Shown in pieces: positions 46,190 to 56,301 of a DNA stretch of 64,000 nucleotides. The notes below the pieces were generated by a model. It did no database searches. It saw only the letters and a list, made by a program, of their open reading frames with translations, and was not told the DNA's origin. The stretch is from positions 42,600 through 106,599 of the forward strand of contig CAZYER010000001.1 in NCBI GenBank assembly GCA_964646525.1, given 5' to 3'. The position numbers and the translations under genes were made by a program. The stretch is from GCA-002282575 sp964646525. GTDB taxonomy: Bacteria > Pseudomonadota > Gammaproteobacteria > Thiomicrospirales > Thiomicrospiraceae. The number at the start of each line of letters is the position of its first letter. Within the stretch, counting starts at the first letter, position 1.

Positions 46190-49100
46190 TTAAGCCACCC
46201 ACGCTCGCGCGTTGCGGAATAAGCGCATCCAGGGTCCTTCTTCTGGCCAATCATCAGGATGCCATGAATACTGATCGCGTCGGAACACACGTTCAGGATG
46301 CGGCATCATAATGGTGGCACGTCCATCGGTCGAAGTAAAGCCAGTTAATCCTGCCTGCGAACCATTCGGGTTTAACGGATAAACCTCCGTAGCCGCACCA
46401 GTGGCATCGACATAACGTAAAGCCGCTTGAGCCTGCGCTTGATGCGCGGCATCACGCCATACAACACGACCTTCACCATGCGCCACGGCAATCGGCATCA
46501 TTGAGCCAGCCATTCCTTGCAACAACACAGAAGCGCTCTCTTCCACCTTCACCATCGATAGGCGTGCTTCGAACTGTTCTGAAGTATTACGGAAAAAACG
46601 AGGCCAGTGTTCAGCACCCGGAATCAAATCGTGCAGACTCGACAACATTTGGCAACCATTACACACCCCTAAGGTAAAACTATCCTGACGGTGGAAGAAG
46701 TCGGCAAAGGCCGCAGATGCTTGACTATTGAGTTGAATGCTCGAAGCCCAACCACGACCTGCCCCCATCACATCACCATAAGAGAAACCACCACAAGCCA
46801 CGAGTCCCTTCATTTGCTCAAGCGACAAACGACCACTAATAATATCACTCATATGGACATCCATTGCATCAAAACCTGCTTGGGTAAAGGCTGCTGCCAT
46901 TTCCTGTTGACCATTCACGCCTTGCTCACGCAAGATGGCCACTTTAGGACGAGCGCCTAAATTCAAGTAAGGGGCAGCTAGATTCTCAGCAGGGTTGTAA
47001 CTCAGCTGAGCAAACAATTTCGCCTCTGGTGCCTGTGATTGAATCAGTCCATAAGCTTGTTGCGCGCAGTCTGCATTATCACGCAGGGCTTGCATGCGAT
47101 AGGAGGTTTCCGACCAACGTGCATGACAGTCAGCTAGGCTGCGCTCAAATACCAAGGCGCCATTTGCACTAACACGCAAACACTGCGCGTCATTAAAACG
47201 CGCAACTGCATGACAGCGATCACTCAAGCCCTGCTCTGCAACCAAATTCACAAAAGCTGATTGATTTGCTGATGTGACTTGCACCACAACACCAATTTCT
47301 TCGCTAAACAAAGCAGCGATCACATCGTCTGCAAAAACAGACAAATCAATGTCCAAACCAGTACGACCGGCAAACGCCATTTCTGCCAAAGTGGTAAACA
47401 AACCACCATCACTGCGGTCATGGTAAGCGCTAACCAATCCCTGTGCGCGTGCAGATGTTAACAAATTAAATAAGTTACGCATCGCATCTGGTGTAATATC
47501 TGGAGCGACATCACCCACCTGATTGTACACTTGAGCTAAACAAGAACCACCTAAACGATTCGCACCTGCACCCAAATCTACCAACCAGAGTTGACCGCCC
47601 AAATCAGCACGCAGCTCCGGCGTCCAAGTTTGACGAATGTCTTGCACGGGTGCAAAAGCCGTTACCACTAAGGACAGTGGCGAAACAACCGCTTTTTGCT
47701 CACCTTGTTCGTCTTTCCACAAGGTTTTCATCGATAAAGAATCTTTACCGACTGGAATAGTCAAGCCTAATGCTGGACAAAACTCCATACCAACAGCCTT
47801 AACGCCTGCGTAAAGCGCAGCATCTTCACCGCTATGCCCAGCCGCTGCCATCCAGTTAGCCGACAACTTAATGTGGGTTAAGTCGGCCACATCGGCTGCC
47901 AACAAGTTGGTTAACGACTCAGCCACCGACATGCGTGTCGAAGCCGCTGGATCTAACACCGCCAAAGGTGAGCGTTCACCAATCGCCATCGCTTCACCAG
48001 TATGATGGACGTAATCGGTTGCCGTTACAGCAACATCCGCCACGGGCACTTGCCAAGGACCCACCATTTGATCGCGCGCAACTAAACCCGTAATACTACG
48101 ATCAGCAATGGTAATAAGGAAAGTTTTATCGGCAATGGTTGGCAACGCCATTAAGCGATTCACCGCATCATTCACATCAATCGCAGCGGTATCAAATCCC
48201 GGTTGCGAACGAACCACGTCAGTCACGTCACGATGCATTTTCGGCGCTTTACCTAATAAAATCGGTAAAGGCATATCGACAGGCGCATTATTAAATTGGG
48301 GATCTTCAACCGTTAAATGCGATTCTTGCGTCGCTTCACCGAGTACAGCAAAAGGACAGCGTTCACGCTGACAAATAGCTTCAAACAGTTTAAGTTTATC
48401 GGCAGCAATGGCTAAGACATAACGCTCTTGCGATTCGTTGCACCAAATTTCCATCGGCGACATACTCGACTCATCGTTCGGTACGGCACGCAAATTTAAT
48501 TTAGCACCCTTGCCGGCATCATTGACCAGTTCAGGCATCGCATTCGACAAACCACCTGCACCCACATCATGAATAAACAAAATGGGATTATCTTCACCCA
48601 TCCACACGCAGCGATCAATCACTTCCTGAGCACGACGCTCCATCTCGGGATTACCGCGTTGTACCGAAGCAAAATCGAGACTTTCGTGTGACTTTCCGGC
48701 ATCGACACTAGAAGCTGCACCACCACCCAAACCAATGAGCATGGCTGGACCACCCAATACAATCAGTTTAGAGCCGGCAGGGAAAGGTTGTTTCTGCACG
48801 TGTTGTTCACGAATATTACCCAAGCCACCCGCCAACATAATCGGCTTGTGATAACCGCGTTGCTCAACACCATTGGGTGTTAATACTGGGTTTTCATAGG
48901 TACGGAAATAACCACATAAGCCAGGGCGACCGAACTCATTATTAAAAGCGGCAGAACCCAACGGTCCCTCAATCATCACATCAAGTGCTGAAACAATGCG
49001 ACCAGGTTTACCGTATTGTAACTCCCAAGGCTGCTGAAAGGCAGGAATGACCAAATTCGATACCGTAAAGCCAGTTAAGCCTGCCTTGGGTTTAGAACCA

Positions 49101-50071
49101 CGTCCTGTTGAACCTTCATCACGAATCTCACCACCCGAACCGGTTGCCGCACCAGCAAAAGGCGCAATGGCTGTCGGGTGATTATGGGTTTCGACTTTCA
49201 TTAAAATGGCGACATGTTCTTCATGCGCACGATACACACCATCCGCATCAGGGAAGAAACGTTCGCCAACACTACCCTGCATCACCGCCGCATTGTCACT
49301 GTAAGCAGACAACATACGAGAAGGTTCATTGGCATAGGTATTACGGATCATACCGAATAAACTATGATCCTGTGCTTGTCCATCAATCGTCCATTTCGCA
49401 TTAAAAATCTTGTGACGGCAATGTTCTGAATTTGCCTGCGCAAACATCATTAATTCGGCATCAACCGGATCACGCTTTAATTGTTCGTTAAAAGCAGCAA
49501 ACAAATAATCAATTTCATCTTCAGACAGCGCCAATCCCATACGTTGATTCGCCGCAACTAGGGCTTCACGACCTTGCGACAAGACTGGAATGGTTTGATA
49601 TGGCTTAGGTGCCTGATGCGAAAAGAGCGCTGCCAAGGCATCAACAGAATCTAACACGCTTTCCGTCATACGATCGTGAACCAAACCCTGTACTAAGGCA
49701 ATTTGATCACTGCTGAGATGATCATCTAAACGCCAAGCAATGGCTTGTTCAATACGCTTAATGCTATTCAAACCGCAATTGTGCACAATATCAGTGGCTT
49801 TAGAAGACCAAGGCGAAATAGTACCCACACGAGGCGAAACCACGAATTGTGCTGGCATGCCTTGCACCAAACCAGCTTCTTCATTCAACAACCTACTCAG
49901 CGTTAATTGAGCTTGTGCATCTAATGGCTGTTGACACTCAGCTACATAAATAAACTGAGCCTCAATCCTTGATAACTCAACGCCACGCTGTTGAGCACGT
50001 TGCTTCAATTGTTGGATACGAAAAGAAGAAAGCGCCGCACGCCCCCAAATAAACTCAATCACCTGACTCAT
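46190..50071 (-). CDS. purL: Phosphoribosylformylglycinamidine synthase
   Basis: It performs the fourth step of de novo purine synthesis, FGAR to FGAM, with glutamine. The 1293-residue protein is the large single-chain form: N-terminal PurS-like part, two AIRS-like halves with [15 protein letters not shown] near 216-230 and [10 protein letters not shown], and a C-terminal glutamine amidotransferase domain with the Cys in [11 protein letters not shown] and the His/Glu in [10 protein letters not shown]. Its ATG overlaps the bamC stop (ATGA). Confidence 0.97.
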   Translation of the reverse strand: MSQVIEFIWGRAALSSFRIQQLKQRAQQRGVELSRIEAQFIYVAECQQPLDAQAQLTLSRLLNEEAGLVQGMPAQFVVSPRVGTISPWSSKATDIVHNCGLNSIKRIEQAIAWRLDDHLSSDQIALVQGLVHDRMTESVLDSVDALAALFSHQAPKPYQTIPVLSQGREALVAANQRMGLALSEDEIDYLFAAFNEQLKRDPVDAELMMFAQANSEHCRHKIFNAKWTIDGQAQDHSLFGMIRNTYANEPSRMLSAYSDNAAVMQGSVGERFFPDADGVYRAHEEHVAILMKVETHNHPTAIAPFAGAATGSGGEIRDEGSTGRGSKPKAGLTGFTVSNLVIPAFQQPWELQYGKPGRIVSALDVMIEGPLGSAAFNNEFGRPGLCGYFRTYENPVLTPNGVEQRGYHKPIMLAGGLGNIREQHVQKQPFPAGSKLIVLGGPAMLIGLGGGAASSVDAGKSHESLDFASVQRGNPEMERRAQEVIDRCVWMGEDNPILFIHDVGAGGLSNAMPELVNDAGKGAKLNLRAVPNDESSMSPMEIWCNESQERYVLAIAADKLKLFEAICQRERCPFAVLGEATQESHLTVEDPQFNNAPVDMPLPILLGKAPKMHRDVTDVVRSQPGFDTAAIDVNDAVNRLMALPTIADKTFLITIADRSITGLVARDQMVGPWQVPVADVAVTATDYVHHTGEAMAIGERSPLAVLDPAASTRMSVAESLTNLLAADVADLTHIKLSANWMAAAGHSGEDAALYAGVKAVGMEFCPALGLTIPVGKDSLSMKTLWKDEQGEQKAVVSPLSLVVTAFAPVQDIRQTWTPELRADLGGQLWLVDLGAGANRLGGSCLAQVYNQVGDVAPDITPDAMRNLFNLLTSARAQGLVSAYHDRSDGGLFTTLAEMAFAGRTGLDIDLSVFADDVIAALFSEEIGVVVQVTSANQSAFVNLVAEQGLSDRCHAVARFNDAQCLRVSANGALVFERSLADCHARWSETSYRMQALRDNADCAQQAYGLIQSQAPEAKLFAQLSYNPAENLAAPYLNLGARPKVAILREQGVNGQQEMAAAFTQAGFDAMDVHMSDIISGRLSLEQMKGLVACGGFSYGDVMGAGRGWASSIQLNSQASAAFADFFHRQDSFTLGVCNGCQMLSSLHDLIPGAEHWPRFFRNTSEQFEARLSMVKVEESASVLLQGMAGSMMPIAVAHGEGRVVWRDAAHQAQAQAALRYVDATGAATEVYPLNPNGSQAGLTGFTSTDGRATIMMPHPERVFRRDQYSWHPDDWPEEGPWMRLFRNARAWVA

Positions 50072-51159
50072 TCAATCGCACCCATACGCTGGAAGATAGA
50101 TTTGCGCTCTTTTGCCGTCAATACACGATTGTCGACACTTTCAACGGTGACATCCGTTGTCTTCAAGCTGTTATTCGCTTTAAACTTCAAACTAACTTGG
50201 TTAACAACCGCGCTCTCTGAACTAAACAGACGAGAGAAGAAACCTTTTTCTTCTTTTGTTACATCTGACTTGAGTTTTAATGTCATCACGCCATTGGCTT
50301 TATCCGTATTCAACACAGTAAAACCTGAACGATCGGCAAGAGACAGAATAAACTGCCAACTTTCTTCCATACCTGCCTTCAAGCTTAAGCCTGCAAACTC
50401 ACCATCTAAAGACATTTCCAGACGTTTCTCGGTTGCCGCAACTTGAGCAACGGCATTATTCATTGAAGCACCTAAGAACACCATCGACTGATAAAGCATC
50501 TCTGCTTCAAATACGGGATGATAAGGACGTGAACGCCAGTTATTAATGTCGCCATCAAAATCAGCCAAAATCATCGAGTGACGCAGATAAACGTTAGCCC
50601 CACCCTGCTTATCCGTTTCAACGCGTAGGGTTAACCGATCCATAGCACCCTTGGCTGTTTCTTCACGCCATGAATTCAGAATACGTGTCAGAAAACTCAT
50701 TTCGGTTTTAGGAACGACTTCTTTACGCGCCACATAAGCAGTCCGAATCAAGCCGACGTCTTTGCGCGACTCTTCAACCGTGAATCCCTGAGCTACTAAA
50801 AATCGTTGCAATCTTTCCCATAAATCATCTGAATTAACTTTCTCGACATGTAACCAACGCTCAGACAAATTACTACGGATAGATAGTCCATCGACTTGAT
50901 AGGTTGGAATATCTTTACGCATAATTTTATCGTTCAGCTGACCCATGAGCTGGCGATTATTCATATCCATATTGCGATTAGGATTTTGAAACCCTGGAGG
51001 CAACTCCAAAGGTGAAATCAGGGCATCTTGTGTGACTCGATAATTATCTTTGCTGGTAATGGCATCACCAGAGCCAAAGGATTTGCTAATACTACTACAG
51101 CCTGAAAGCGACAATACAGATAAGGCCGTAACACCCACTAAGCCTAAAGAATATTTCAT
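50068..51159 (-). CDS. bamC: BamC, outer-membrane assembly lipoprotein
   Basis: BamC is a lipoprotein subunit of the BAM complex that inserts outer-membrane proteins. From ATG 51159 the precursor has 363 residues with a lipobox ending SLSGC. The unstructured N-terminal segment, which binds BamD in E. coli, includes the [14 protein letters not shown] stretch. Two helix-grip domains follow. A start at 51240 would overlap dapA. The order dapA-bamC is conserved in gamma genomes; here purL follows instead of purC. Confidence 0.88.
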   Translation of the reverse strand: MKYSLGLVGVTALSVLSLSGCSSISKSFGSGDAITSKDNYRVTQDALISPLELPPGFQNPNRNMDMNNRQLMGQLNDKIMRKDIPTYQVDGLSIRSNLSERWLHVEKVNSDDLWERLQRFLVAQGFTVEESRKDVGLIRTAYVARKEVVPKTEMSFLTRILNSWREETAKGAMDRLTLRVETDKQGGANVYLRHSMILADFDGDINNWRSRPYHPVFEAEMLYQSMVFLGASMNNAVAQVAATEKRLEMSLDGEFAGLSLKAGMEESWQFILSLADRSGFTVLNTDKANGVMTLKLKSDVTKEEKGFFSRLFSSESAVVNQVSLKFKANNSLKTTDVTVESVDNRVLTAKERKSIFQRMGAIE

Positions 51160-51187
51160 GAAACAAGGCACTCCGAAAAATGATGAG

Positions 51188-52069
51188 TTATAAACAATGG
51201 GCTTGTTGAAGGGCTGCTTCGATAAGTGGACGCTTAGCATCTGACAATACCGTCAGAGGTAAACGGATACCTAAATCAATATACCCCATGTGGTGTAATG
51301 CCCACTTTACAGGGATCGGATTGGCTTCAACAAATAAATCACGATGTAGGGCTTGCAAGGGTAAATCTAAAGCACGCGCCTGTTCTGCATGACCAGCCAA
51401 CGCTGCTTGATAAGCAAGACTCACTGCTTTGGGAGCCACATTAGCCGTCACCGAAATGCCACCATGTCCACCCAATAAAATAAACTCAATAGCCGTAGCA
51501 TCGTCGCCCGTATAAAACTCAAAATCGGGCGCACAAATAGCCTGCATCTCTGTTAGACGGGCTAAGTTCCCCGTTGCATCTTTAATACCAATGATGTTGG
51601 GAAGTTGTGATAAACGCGCCACCGTTTCCGGCAACATATCCACAGCAGTACGCCCTGGCACATTGTAGAGTACAACCGGAATATCAACCGCTTCAGCAAC
51701 CGCTTTATAGTGCAGATAAAGCCCTTCTTGAGTGGGCTTATTGTAATAAGGCGTTACCAATAAAGCAGCATCAGCACCCGCATCTTTGGCACACTGCGTC
51801 AGCTCAATCGCTTCGCGCGTACTATTCGCGCCAGTACCACCCATAATAGGAATGCGCCCCTTAACGTACTCAACCGCATAACGAATCAATGTACAATGTT
51901 CATCACAGTCCAAGGTCGAGGCTTCACCTGTTGTTCCAGCGACACAAATAACCGAAGTTTCGTTATCTAAATGAAAGTCTAATAAGCGCTCGAAAGCCAG
52001 GTAATCAACCGAACCTTCTAAGGTCATGGGCGTTACGATGGCAACCATGCTTCCACGAAATGAAATCAC
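51188..52069 (-). CDS. dapA: 4-hydroxy-tetrahydrodipicolinate synthase
   Basis: It condenses pyruvate and aspartate semialdehyde, the first step to lysine and diaminopimelate. The 293-residue TIM barrel has GTTGEAST near 45-52 (pyruvate-binding Thr), VVLYNVPGR with the catalytic Tyr, and the Schiff-base Lys in IIGIKDATG near 156-164. The start is GTG 52069 with GGAGAG seven bases upstream, giving the usual FRGSMVAIVTPM beginning; ATG 52048 is the alternative. bamC follows after 28 bases. Confidence 0.96.
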   Translation of the reverse strand: MISFRGSMVAIVTPMTLEGSVDYLAFERLLDFHLDNETSVICVAGTTGEASTLDCDEHCTLIRYAVEYVKGRIPIMGGTGANSTREAIELTQCAKDAGADAALLVTPYYNKPTQEGLYLHYKAVAEAVDIPVVLYNVPGRTAVDMLPETVARLSQLPNIIGIKDATGNLARLTEMQAICAPDFEFYTGDDATAIEFILLGGHGGISVTANVAPKAVSLAYQAALAGHAEQARALDLPLQALHRDLFVEANPIPVKWALHHMGYIDLGIRLPLTVLSDAKRPLIEAALQQAHCL

Positions 52070-52143
52070 GCAGGAACTCTCCAGAGAGAAAAGTTAAAAA
52101 TTAGTCATATGATACCGCAGGTCAGCGTCTCTTAGCAAAAAGC

Positions 52144-52833
52144 TTAATCGACAAAACGCCCATCGCGCATATGTAACACTCGATTCATTCGAGCCGCCAG
52201 AGTGCTATCGTGTGTCACAATAATCAACGCCATCTGTGTTTGCTGCTGCAGTTCCATCAGCAAATCGTAGACTTTATCTGCCGTGGCTGAATCTAAATTA
52301 CCCGTTGGTTCATCTGCCATTAAACAGTCGGGACGCGTCACCAAAGCTCGTGCAATAGCAGTACGTTGCCGCTCACCGCCAGACAACTCACTCGGTTTAT
52401 GCATCAAGCGATGAGACAAGCCAACGGAATTCAACATTTCCATAGCTTGAGATCTCGCTTGCGCTACAGACATACGCCTAACCATTAACGGCATCGCCAC
52501 ATTGTCCAGCACAGTGAATTCAGGTAATAAATGGTGAAACTGATAAACAAAACCCAAATGGCGATTACGTAAACGACCCCGTTCTGCTTCGCTTAGTGTT
52601 GAATAATTTTGCCCGCATAAGCGAACCTTTCCTTCAGTTGGCTTATCTAACCCACCTAATAAATGAAGTAGTGTCGACTTGCCTGAACCTGAAGCACCAA
52701 CAATAGCACAGCAATCACCTGGTTCAATGCTAAAGTCAATTGATTTGAGCACATCAACTTGCATATCGCCCTCATCATAACGCTTAGACAGTCCATTAGC
52801 CTCTAATACAAAATTTTCTGGTAAATTACTCAT
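52144..52833 (-). CDS. lolD: LolD, ATPase of the lipoprotein-release ABC transporter
   Basis: LolD powers extraction of outer-membrane lipoproteins from the inner membrane to LolA. The 229-residue protein has Walker [10 protein letters not shown] near 42-50, the LolD-type Q-loop region [18 protein letters not shown], the signature LSGGERQR and Walker [13 protein letters not shown]. It overlaps the upstream lolC/E gene by 8 bases. The lipoprotein cargo in this window includes BamC and the LysM lipoprotein. Confidence 0.95.
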   Translation of the reverse strand: MSNLPENFVLEANGLSKRYDEGDMQVDVLKSIDFSIEPGDCCAIVGASGSGKSTLLHLLGGLDKPTEGKVRLCGQNYSTLSEAERGRLRNRHLGFVYQFHHLLPEFTVLDNVAMPLMVRRMSVAQARSQAMEMLNSVGLSHRLMHKPSELSGGERQRTAIARALVTRPDCLMADEPTGNLDSATADKVYDLLMELQQQTQMALIIVTHDSTLAARMNRVLHMRDGRFVD

Positions 52834-54076
52834 AGCGCAGAGCCTCCGCAGGCTGAGTTTTCGAAGCTTGCCATGCTGGATAGAGCGTTGCTAACAAGGT
52901 GAGAGTAAATGTCATGAATGCAACCTGCCACACATCACTCCATTCTAAATGTGAAGGAACAAAGCTAATATAAAAAACATTTGCTGGAAAGAACTTGAAG
53001 CCAAATAACTGTTCAATAAAGGGCACGATGGTGTCGATGTTCGTCGCAACAGCCACACCGCCTGCAATACCCAACAACATGCCAATTAACCCGATCGCCA
53101 TACCTTGCACAATAAAAATCGTCATAATCGAGGCAGGAGAAGCACCAATAGTGCGCAAAATGGCAATATCACTTCGCTTATCAGTAACCACCATCACCAT
53201 AGTAGAAATGATATTAAATGCTGCCACCATGACAATCAGCGCAAGACCAATAAACATCATGCGCTTTTCTAACTGTAACGCAGCAAATAAGTTAGCATGT
53301 TGTTGCGTCCAATCGGTCACATAAACCGTACGCGTAATGACGCTGCTTAGATCATCTCGCATGGTTGGAATATCGAACATATTGGTTACTTTTAACTGCA
53401 GTCCGCTCACCTCACTTTCGTCGTAACCAAAGAGTGTTTGCGCATCAGCAAGATGAATATACGCCATGCCACCATCATAGTCATGCATACCCACTTCAAA
53501 AATACCAACTAAAGTAAAGCGTTTCATTTTGGGAATAAAACCTACCGCGGTGTTGCTCCCTTCTGGTGTAATCAACGTGACTTTATCGCCCAACACCACA
53601 CCTAATTTCGCTGCCAACTCACTACCCAACACAATCGCATAGTCTCCTGCTTTCAGTGCCGAGAATTGACCAAACTTAACGTGTTGCTCTATGGTGGAAA
53701 CATCCGACTCTAACTCAGGTTCCACACCTTTCACCATAGCACCATGCGAGCTACCGCCGTGAGCAACCAGAGCTAAACGACTAACGTTAGGCGCCATGCC
53801 CGTGATCGATGGTGTTTGCTTAATTTCTGTCGCTAACTGTTGCCAGTTTTCCAATTTATCACCTGGCCCAGATACCGTCATGTGCGCTGTCATACTGAGC
53901 ATACGCGCGCGAATTTCTTCATGAAAACCATTCATGATAGACAAAATGGTGATAAGCGCCAAAATACCTAAAGCAATACCCAAAAAAGAGATAAGCGAAA
54001 TAAAGGAAATAAAATGATTGCGGCGTTTAGCACGCAAATACCGCAAACCAATCCGCCATTCAAAGGGAAAATTCAC
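52826..54076 (-). CDS. lolC: Lipoprotein-release permease, LolC/LolE family (single copy here)
   Basis: This is the membrane partner of LolD. The 416-residue protein has a first helix at about 21-48 ([21 protein letters not shown]), a periplasmic domain to about 265, three C-terminal helices, and the final [15 protein letters not shown] typical of LolC/E. Only one such gene lies beside lolD, where E. coli has both lolC and lolE. Such single-gene systems, named LolF in some gammas, form a symmetric transporter; a second copy elsewhere cannot be excluded. Confidence 0.9.
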   Translation of the reverse strand: MNFPFEWRIGLRYLRAKRRNHFISFISLISFLGIALGILALITILSIMNGFHEEIRARMLSMTAHMTVSGPGDKLENWQQLATEIKQTPSITGMAPNVSRLALVAHGGSSHGAMVKGVEPELESDVSTIEQHVKFGQFSALKAGDYAIVLGSELAAKLGVVLGDKVTLITPEGSNTAVGFIPKMKRFTLVGIFEVGMHDYDGGMAYIHLADAQTLFGYDESEVSGLQLKVTNMFDIPTMRDDLSSVITRTVYVTDWTQQHANLFAALQLEKRMMFIGLALIVMVAAFNIISTMVMVVTDKRSDIAILRTIGASPASIMTIFIVQGMAIGLIGMLLGIAGGVAVATNIDTIVPFIEQLFGFKFFPANVFYISFVPSHLEWSDVWQVAFMTFTLTLLATLYPAWQASKTQPAEALRYE

Positions 54077-54109
54077 TGTCAGAGTCCTACGAGTAATTCA
54101 CTAAAACAT

Positions 54110-54721
54110 TTAGGTGGTAATAAATTTGGGTAAACGCCAGCCTAGAAAAACGCCTCCCAAACGAGCTACCAAAGTGGCCAGCATAGATAAGGCAATCACT
54201 AATTCGAACAAACCAATCCAATGATTTGCAAGCACATAAACAGTTGCGCCTAAAAACGAAGCAGTAGCATAAATTTCTTGGCGTAAAATGAGCGGAACTT
54301 CTCCCACTAAAATATCGCGAATCATACCGCCAACGACACCCGTCATAATACCCATCATCACAGCGATAATATCAGCATAACCCAGTGCCAGTGCTTTTTG
54401 CGCACCAATAATCGTAAAGACCGCCAACCCAATTGCATCAAGTAGCAGCAACACCTTCATGGGAATGACATGAGTACGACGGTAAATAGCCACTAAAACG
54501 GTCGTTACAATAATCAAGTAGAGATATTCAGTATGCATCAACCAAAATACGGGAACACCCAAAATTAAATCCCTGAGTGTGCCCCCTCCTACAGCCGTCA
54601 CCATCGCTAAGACCAGAGCACCAAATAAATCTAAATGGTGGCGACTAGCAGCCAATAAACCCGTGATCGCGAACACCACTGTGCCCATTAAATCAAGTGA
54701 TAACAACAAAGGATCAAGCAT
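54110..54721 (-). CDS. TRIC-type (UPF0126/YadS) membrane protein
   Basis: The 203-residue protein has about seven hydrophobic segments and two copies of the UPF0126 repeat, each with the glycine-rich kink motif: VTAVGGGTLRDLILG near 41-55 and TGVVGGMIRDILVGEVP near 126-142. Prokaryotic homologues form trimeric potassium-type cation channels. Its physiological role is unknown. It sits alone upstream of lolC on the same strand. Confidence 0.85.
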   Translation of the reverse strand: MLDPLLLSLDLMGTVVFAITGLLAASRHHLDLFGALVLAMVTAVGGGTLRDLILGVPVFWLMHTEYLYLIIVTTVLVAIYRRTHVIPMKVLLLLDAIGLAVFTIIGAQKALALGYADIIAVMMGIMTGVVGGMIRDILVGEVPLILRQEIYATASFLGATVYVLANHWIGLFELVIALSMLATLVARLGGVFLGWRLPKFITT

Positions 54722-54845
54722 GCAAAAAGGATTCCGATACCAATAAAAACATCATACCATCATACCACAGCCATTAATCATGGCTCATCTTCCGCAACGC
54801 AAAATAAAGTGATGCGCTTGTTTCGCACCTAAAAAGACATTCAAG

Positions 54846-56141
54846 CTATCGCTTTTCTTCCGATTTTAAGCGCACTATACCTAACATTTTCATAACATAT
54901 TTCTGATAAATTGGCTCTGAATTACCATTCTTCATATTACGAATAAAATACTTCTCGAAGGCAATTTTAGCTAAATGAACCCATTTCCCTTGTTTTGCCC
55001 AGGTTAAATTACGCGGAGGAATTTGCGGTAACGCGACAAAAGCGGCACCCGTATCTCCCAAATCAGCAAGACAAATGGTATTCCAGGTTGCTTCTTCACA
55101 CGGTGCCTTACCAGCCAATTGATTTTCAATATTATGACAAATGGCCGTCATCATACCTTCAATCATCAGACCCGTTTTAGGCGTACCAACAGGAACTGGC
55201 GTTGCCTCCACTGGCGGAATAGCCACCACTACCCCCAAAGCATAAATATTGTGGTAAGTCGGGTTACGATTAAATTGATCCACCTTCACCATGCCCCGAG
55301 GATTGACTAGTTGCTCATCTGCTTGTTGTAAGAACTTAGGTCCCTTGAAAGCGGGTAACATCATCGAATAACCAAAAGGTAATTGGTGTGACTTGATCAG
55401 ATTGCCATTACTATCATGCTCATCCACATACATCATTCCCTGTTCGATTTTGCTCACTTTCGCATTACAAATCCAGTTAATGTGGCGCTGACGCATGATA
55501 CTTTCTAGCATCCCTTTGGAATCACCTACTCCACCCAAACCCAAATGACCAATATAAGGTTCCGAGGTAACGAAGGTCATTTTAACATCCTTACGAATTT
55601 TACGTTTACGCAAATCCGTATCCATAATCATGGCATATTCGTAAGCAGGACCGAAACAAGAAGCACCTTGCACCGCACCTACCACAATGGGAGCAGGTTG
55701 CTGGCAAAAAGCTTCCCAACCCTCAAAGGCTTCTAAAGAATGCCCCGTCGTGCACACAGATACAGTATGACCTCCATGACTTGATGGCCCTAATCCTTCA
55801 ACTTCTTCAAAAGCCAAATAAGGACCTGTTGCCAAAATAACATAGTCATAATCAACACGACGACCATCAGCAAGCACGAGATAATTTTCTTTCGGTTTAA
55901 TTTCCGTTACCGTGGCATGAATAAACTCAATTCCTTTACGCGTTAACGCAGGCTCCAAAGGAAAAGATATATCCTGCGCAGTTCGCCAGCCAACACCAAC
56001 CCAAGGATTAGATGGCGTAAATTGAAACTGATCAAGCGCTGAAACAACCTTAACAATGTGCTGGAAACCTAATTGACGCTTAATGTCATAGGCCATCGGC
56101 ATTCCGCCAATACCCGCACCAACAATGACGATTGTTGCCAT
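54846..56141 (-). CDS. sqr: Sulfide:quinone oxidoreductase
   Basis: This peripheral membrane flavoprotein oxidises sulfide to sulfur or polysulfide and passes electrons to quinone. From ATG 56141 (AGGAAA upstream) it has 431 residues. It opens with the FAD motif VIVGAGIGGMPMAYDI; three cysteines fit the catalytic set, C130 (VCTTGH), C162 (GASCFGP) and C357 (ICLADLG). VGTPKTGLMIEGMM and an amphipathic Trp/Lys-rich C-terminus, likely membrane-bound, follow. The SQR subtype is not assigned. An inverted repeat upstream suggests its own regulator. Confidence 0.9.
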   Translation of the reverse strand: MATIVIVGAGIGGMPMAYDIKRQLGFQHIVKVVSALDQFQFTPSNPWVGVGWRTAQDISFPLEPALTRKGIEFIHATVTEIKPKENYLVLADGRRVDYDYVILATGPYLAFEEVEGLGPSSHGGHTVSVCTTGHSLEAFEGWEAFCQQPAPIVVGAVQGASCFGPAYEYAMIMDTDLRKRKIRKDVKMTFVTSEPYIGHLGLGGVGDSKGMLESIMRQRHINWICNAKVSKIEQGMMYVDEHDSNGNLIKSHQLPFGYSMMLPAFKGPKFLQQADEQLVNPRGMVKVDQFNRNPTYHNIYALGVVVAIPPVEATPVPVGTPKTGLMIEGMMTAICHNIENQLAGKAPCEEATWNTICLADLGDTGAAFVALPQIPPRNLTWAKQGKWVHLAKIAFEKYFIRNMKNGNSEPIYQKYVMKMLGIVRLKSEEKR

Positions 56142-56178
56142 CTGTTTTTCCTGTGATAATTTTTTGTCATTAGTCAAC

Positions 56179-56198
56179 ATTGTATCAAACGATACAAT
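56179..56198. promoter_or_regulatory. Palindromic operator-like site upstream of sqr
   Basis: ATTGTATC (56179-56186) and GATACAAT (56191-56198) form a perfect 8-bp inverted repeat with a 4-base spacer, 37 bases upstream of the sqr ATG. On the minus strand the half-site includes TACAAT, which could be a -10. No regulator gene is adjacent. Control by a sulfide- or redox-sensing repressor is inference. Confidence 0.55.
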
Positions 56199-56257
56199 TC
56201 ATCAGTACATAAATGAATCAAACGAGGACAACAAAACCCTAAAAAATCAGCAAATGC

Positions 56258-56263
56258 TATAAT
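56258..56263 (+). promoter_or_regulatory. Possible -10 element of mfd
   Basis: A perfect TATAAT lies 39 bases before the presumed mfd GTG start. The -35 region is not recognisable. Confidence 0.4.
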
Positions 56264-56301
56264 GTAGTCCAATATAAATTCACAAAACATGGACATTTCT
56301 G

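Noticed and set aside
46068..46250. N-terminal extension of soxB overlapping the purL 3' end
   Set aside because: The extension has no SoxB-family sequence, while ATG 46067 has a good ribosome site and starts a twin-arginine signal.
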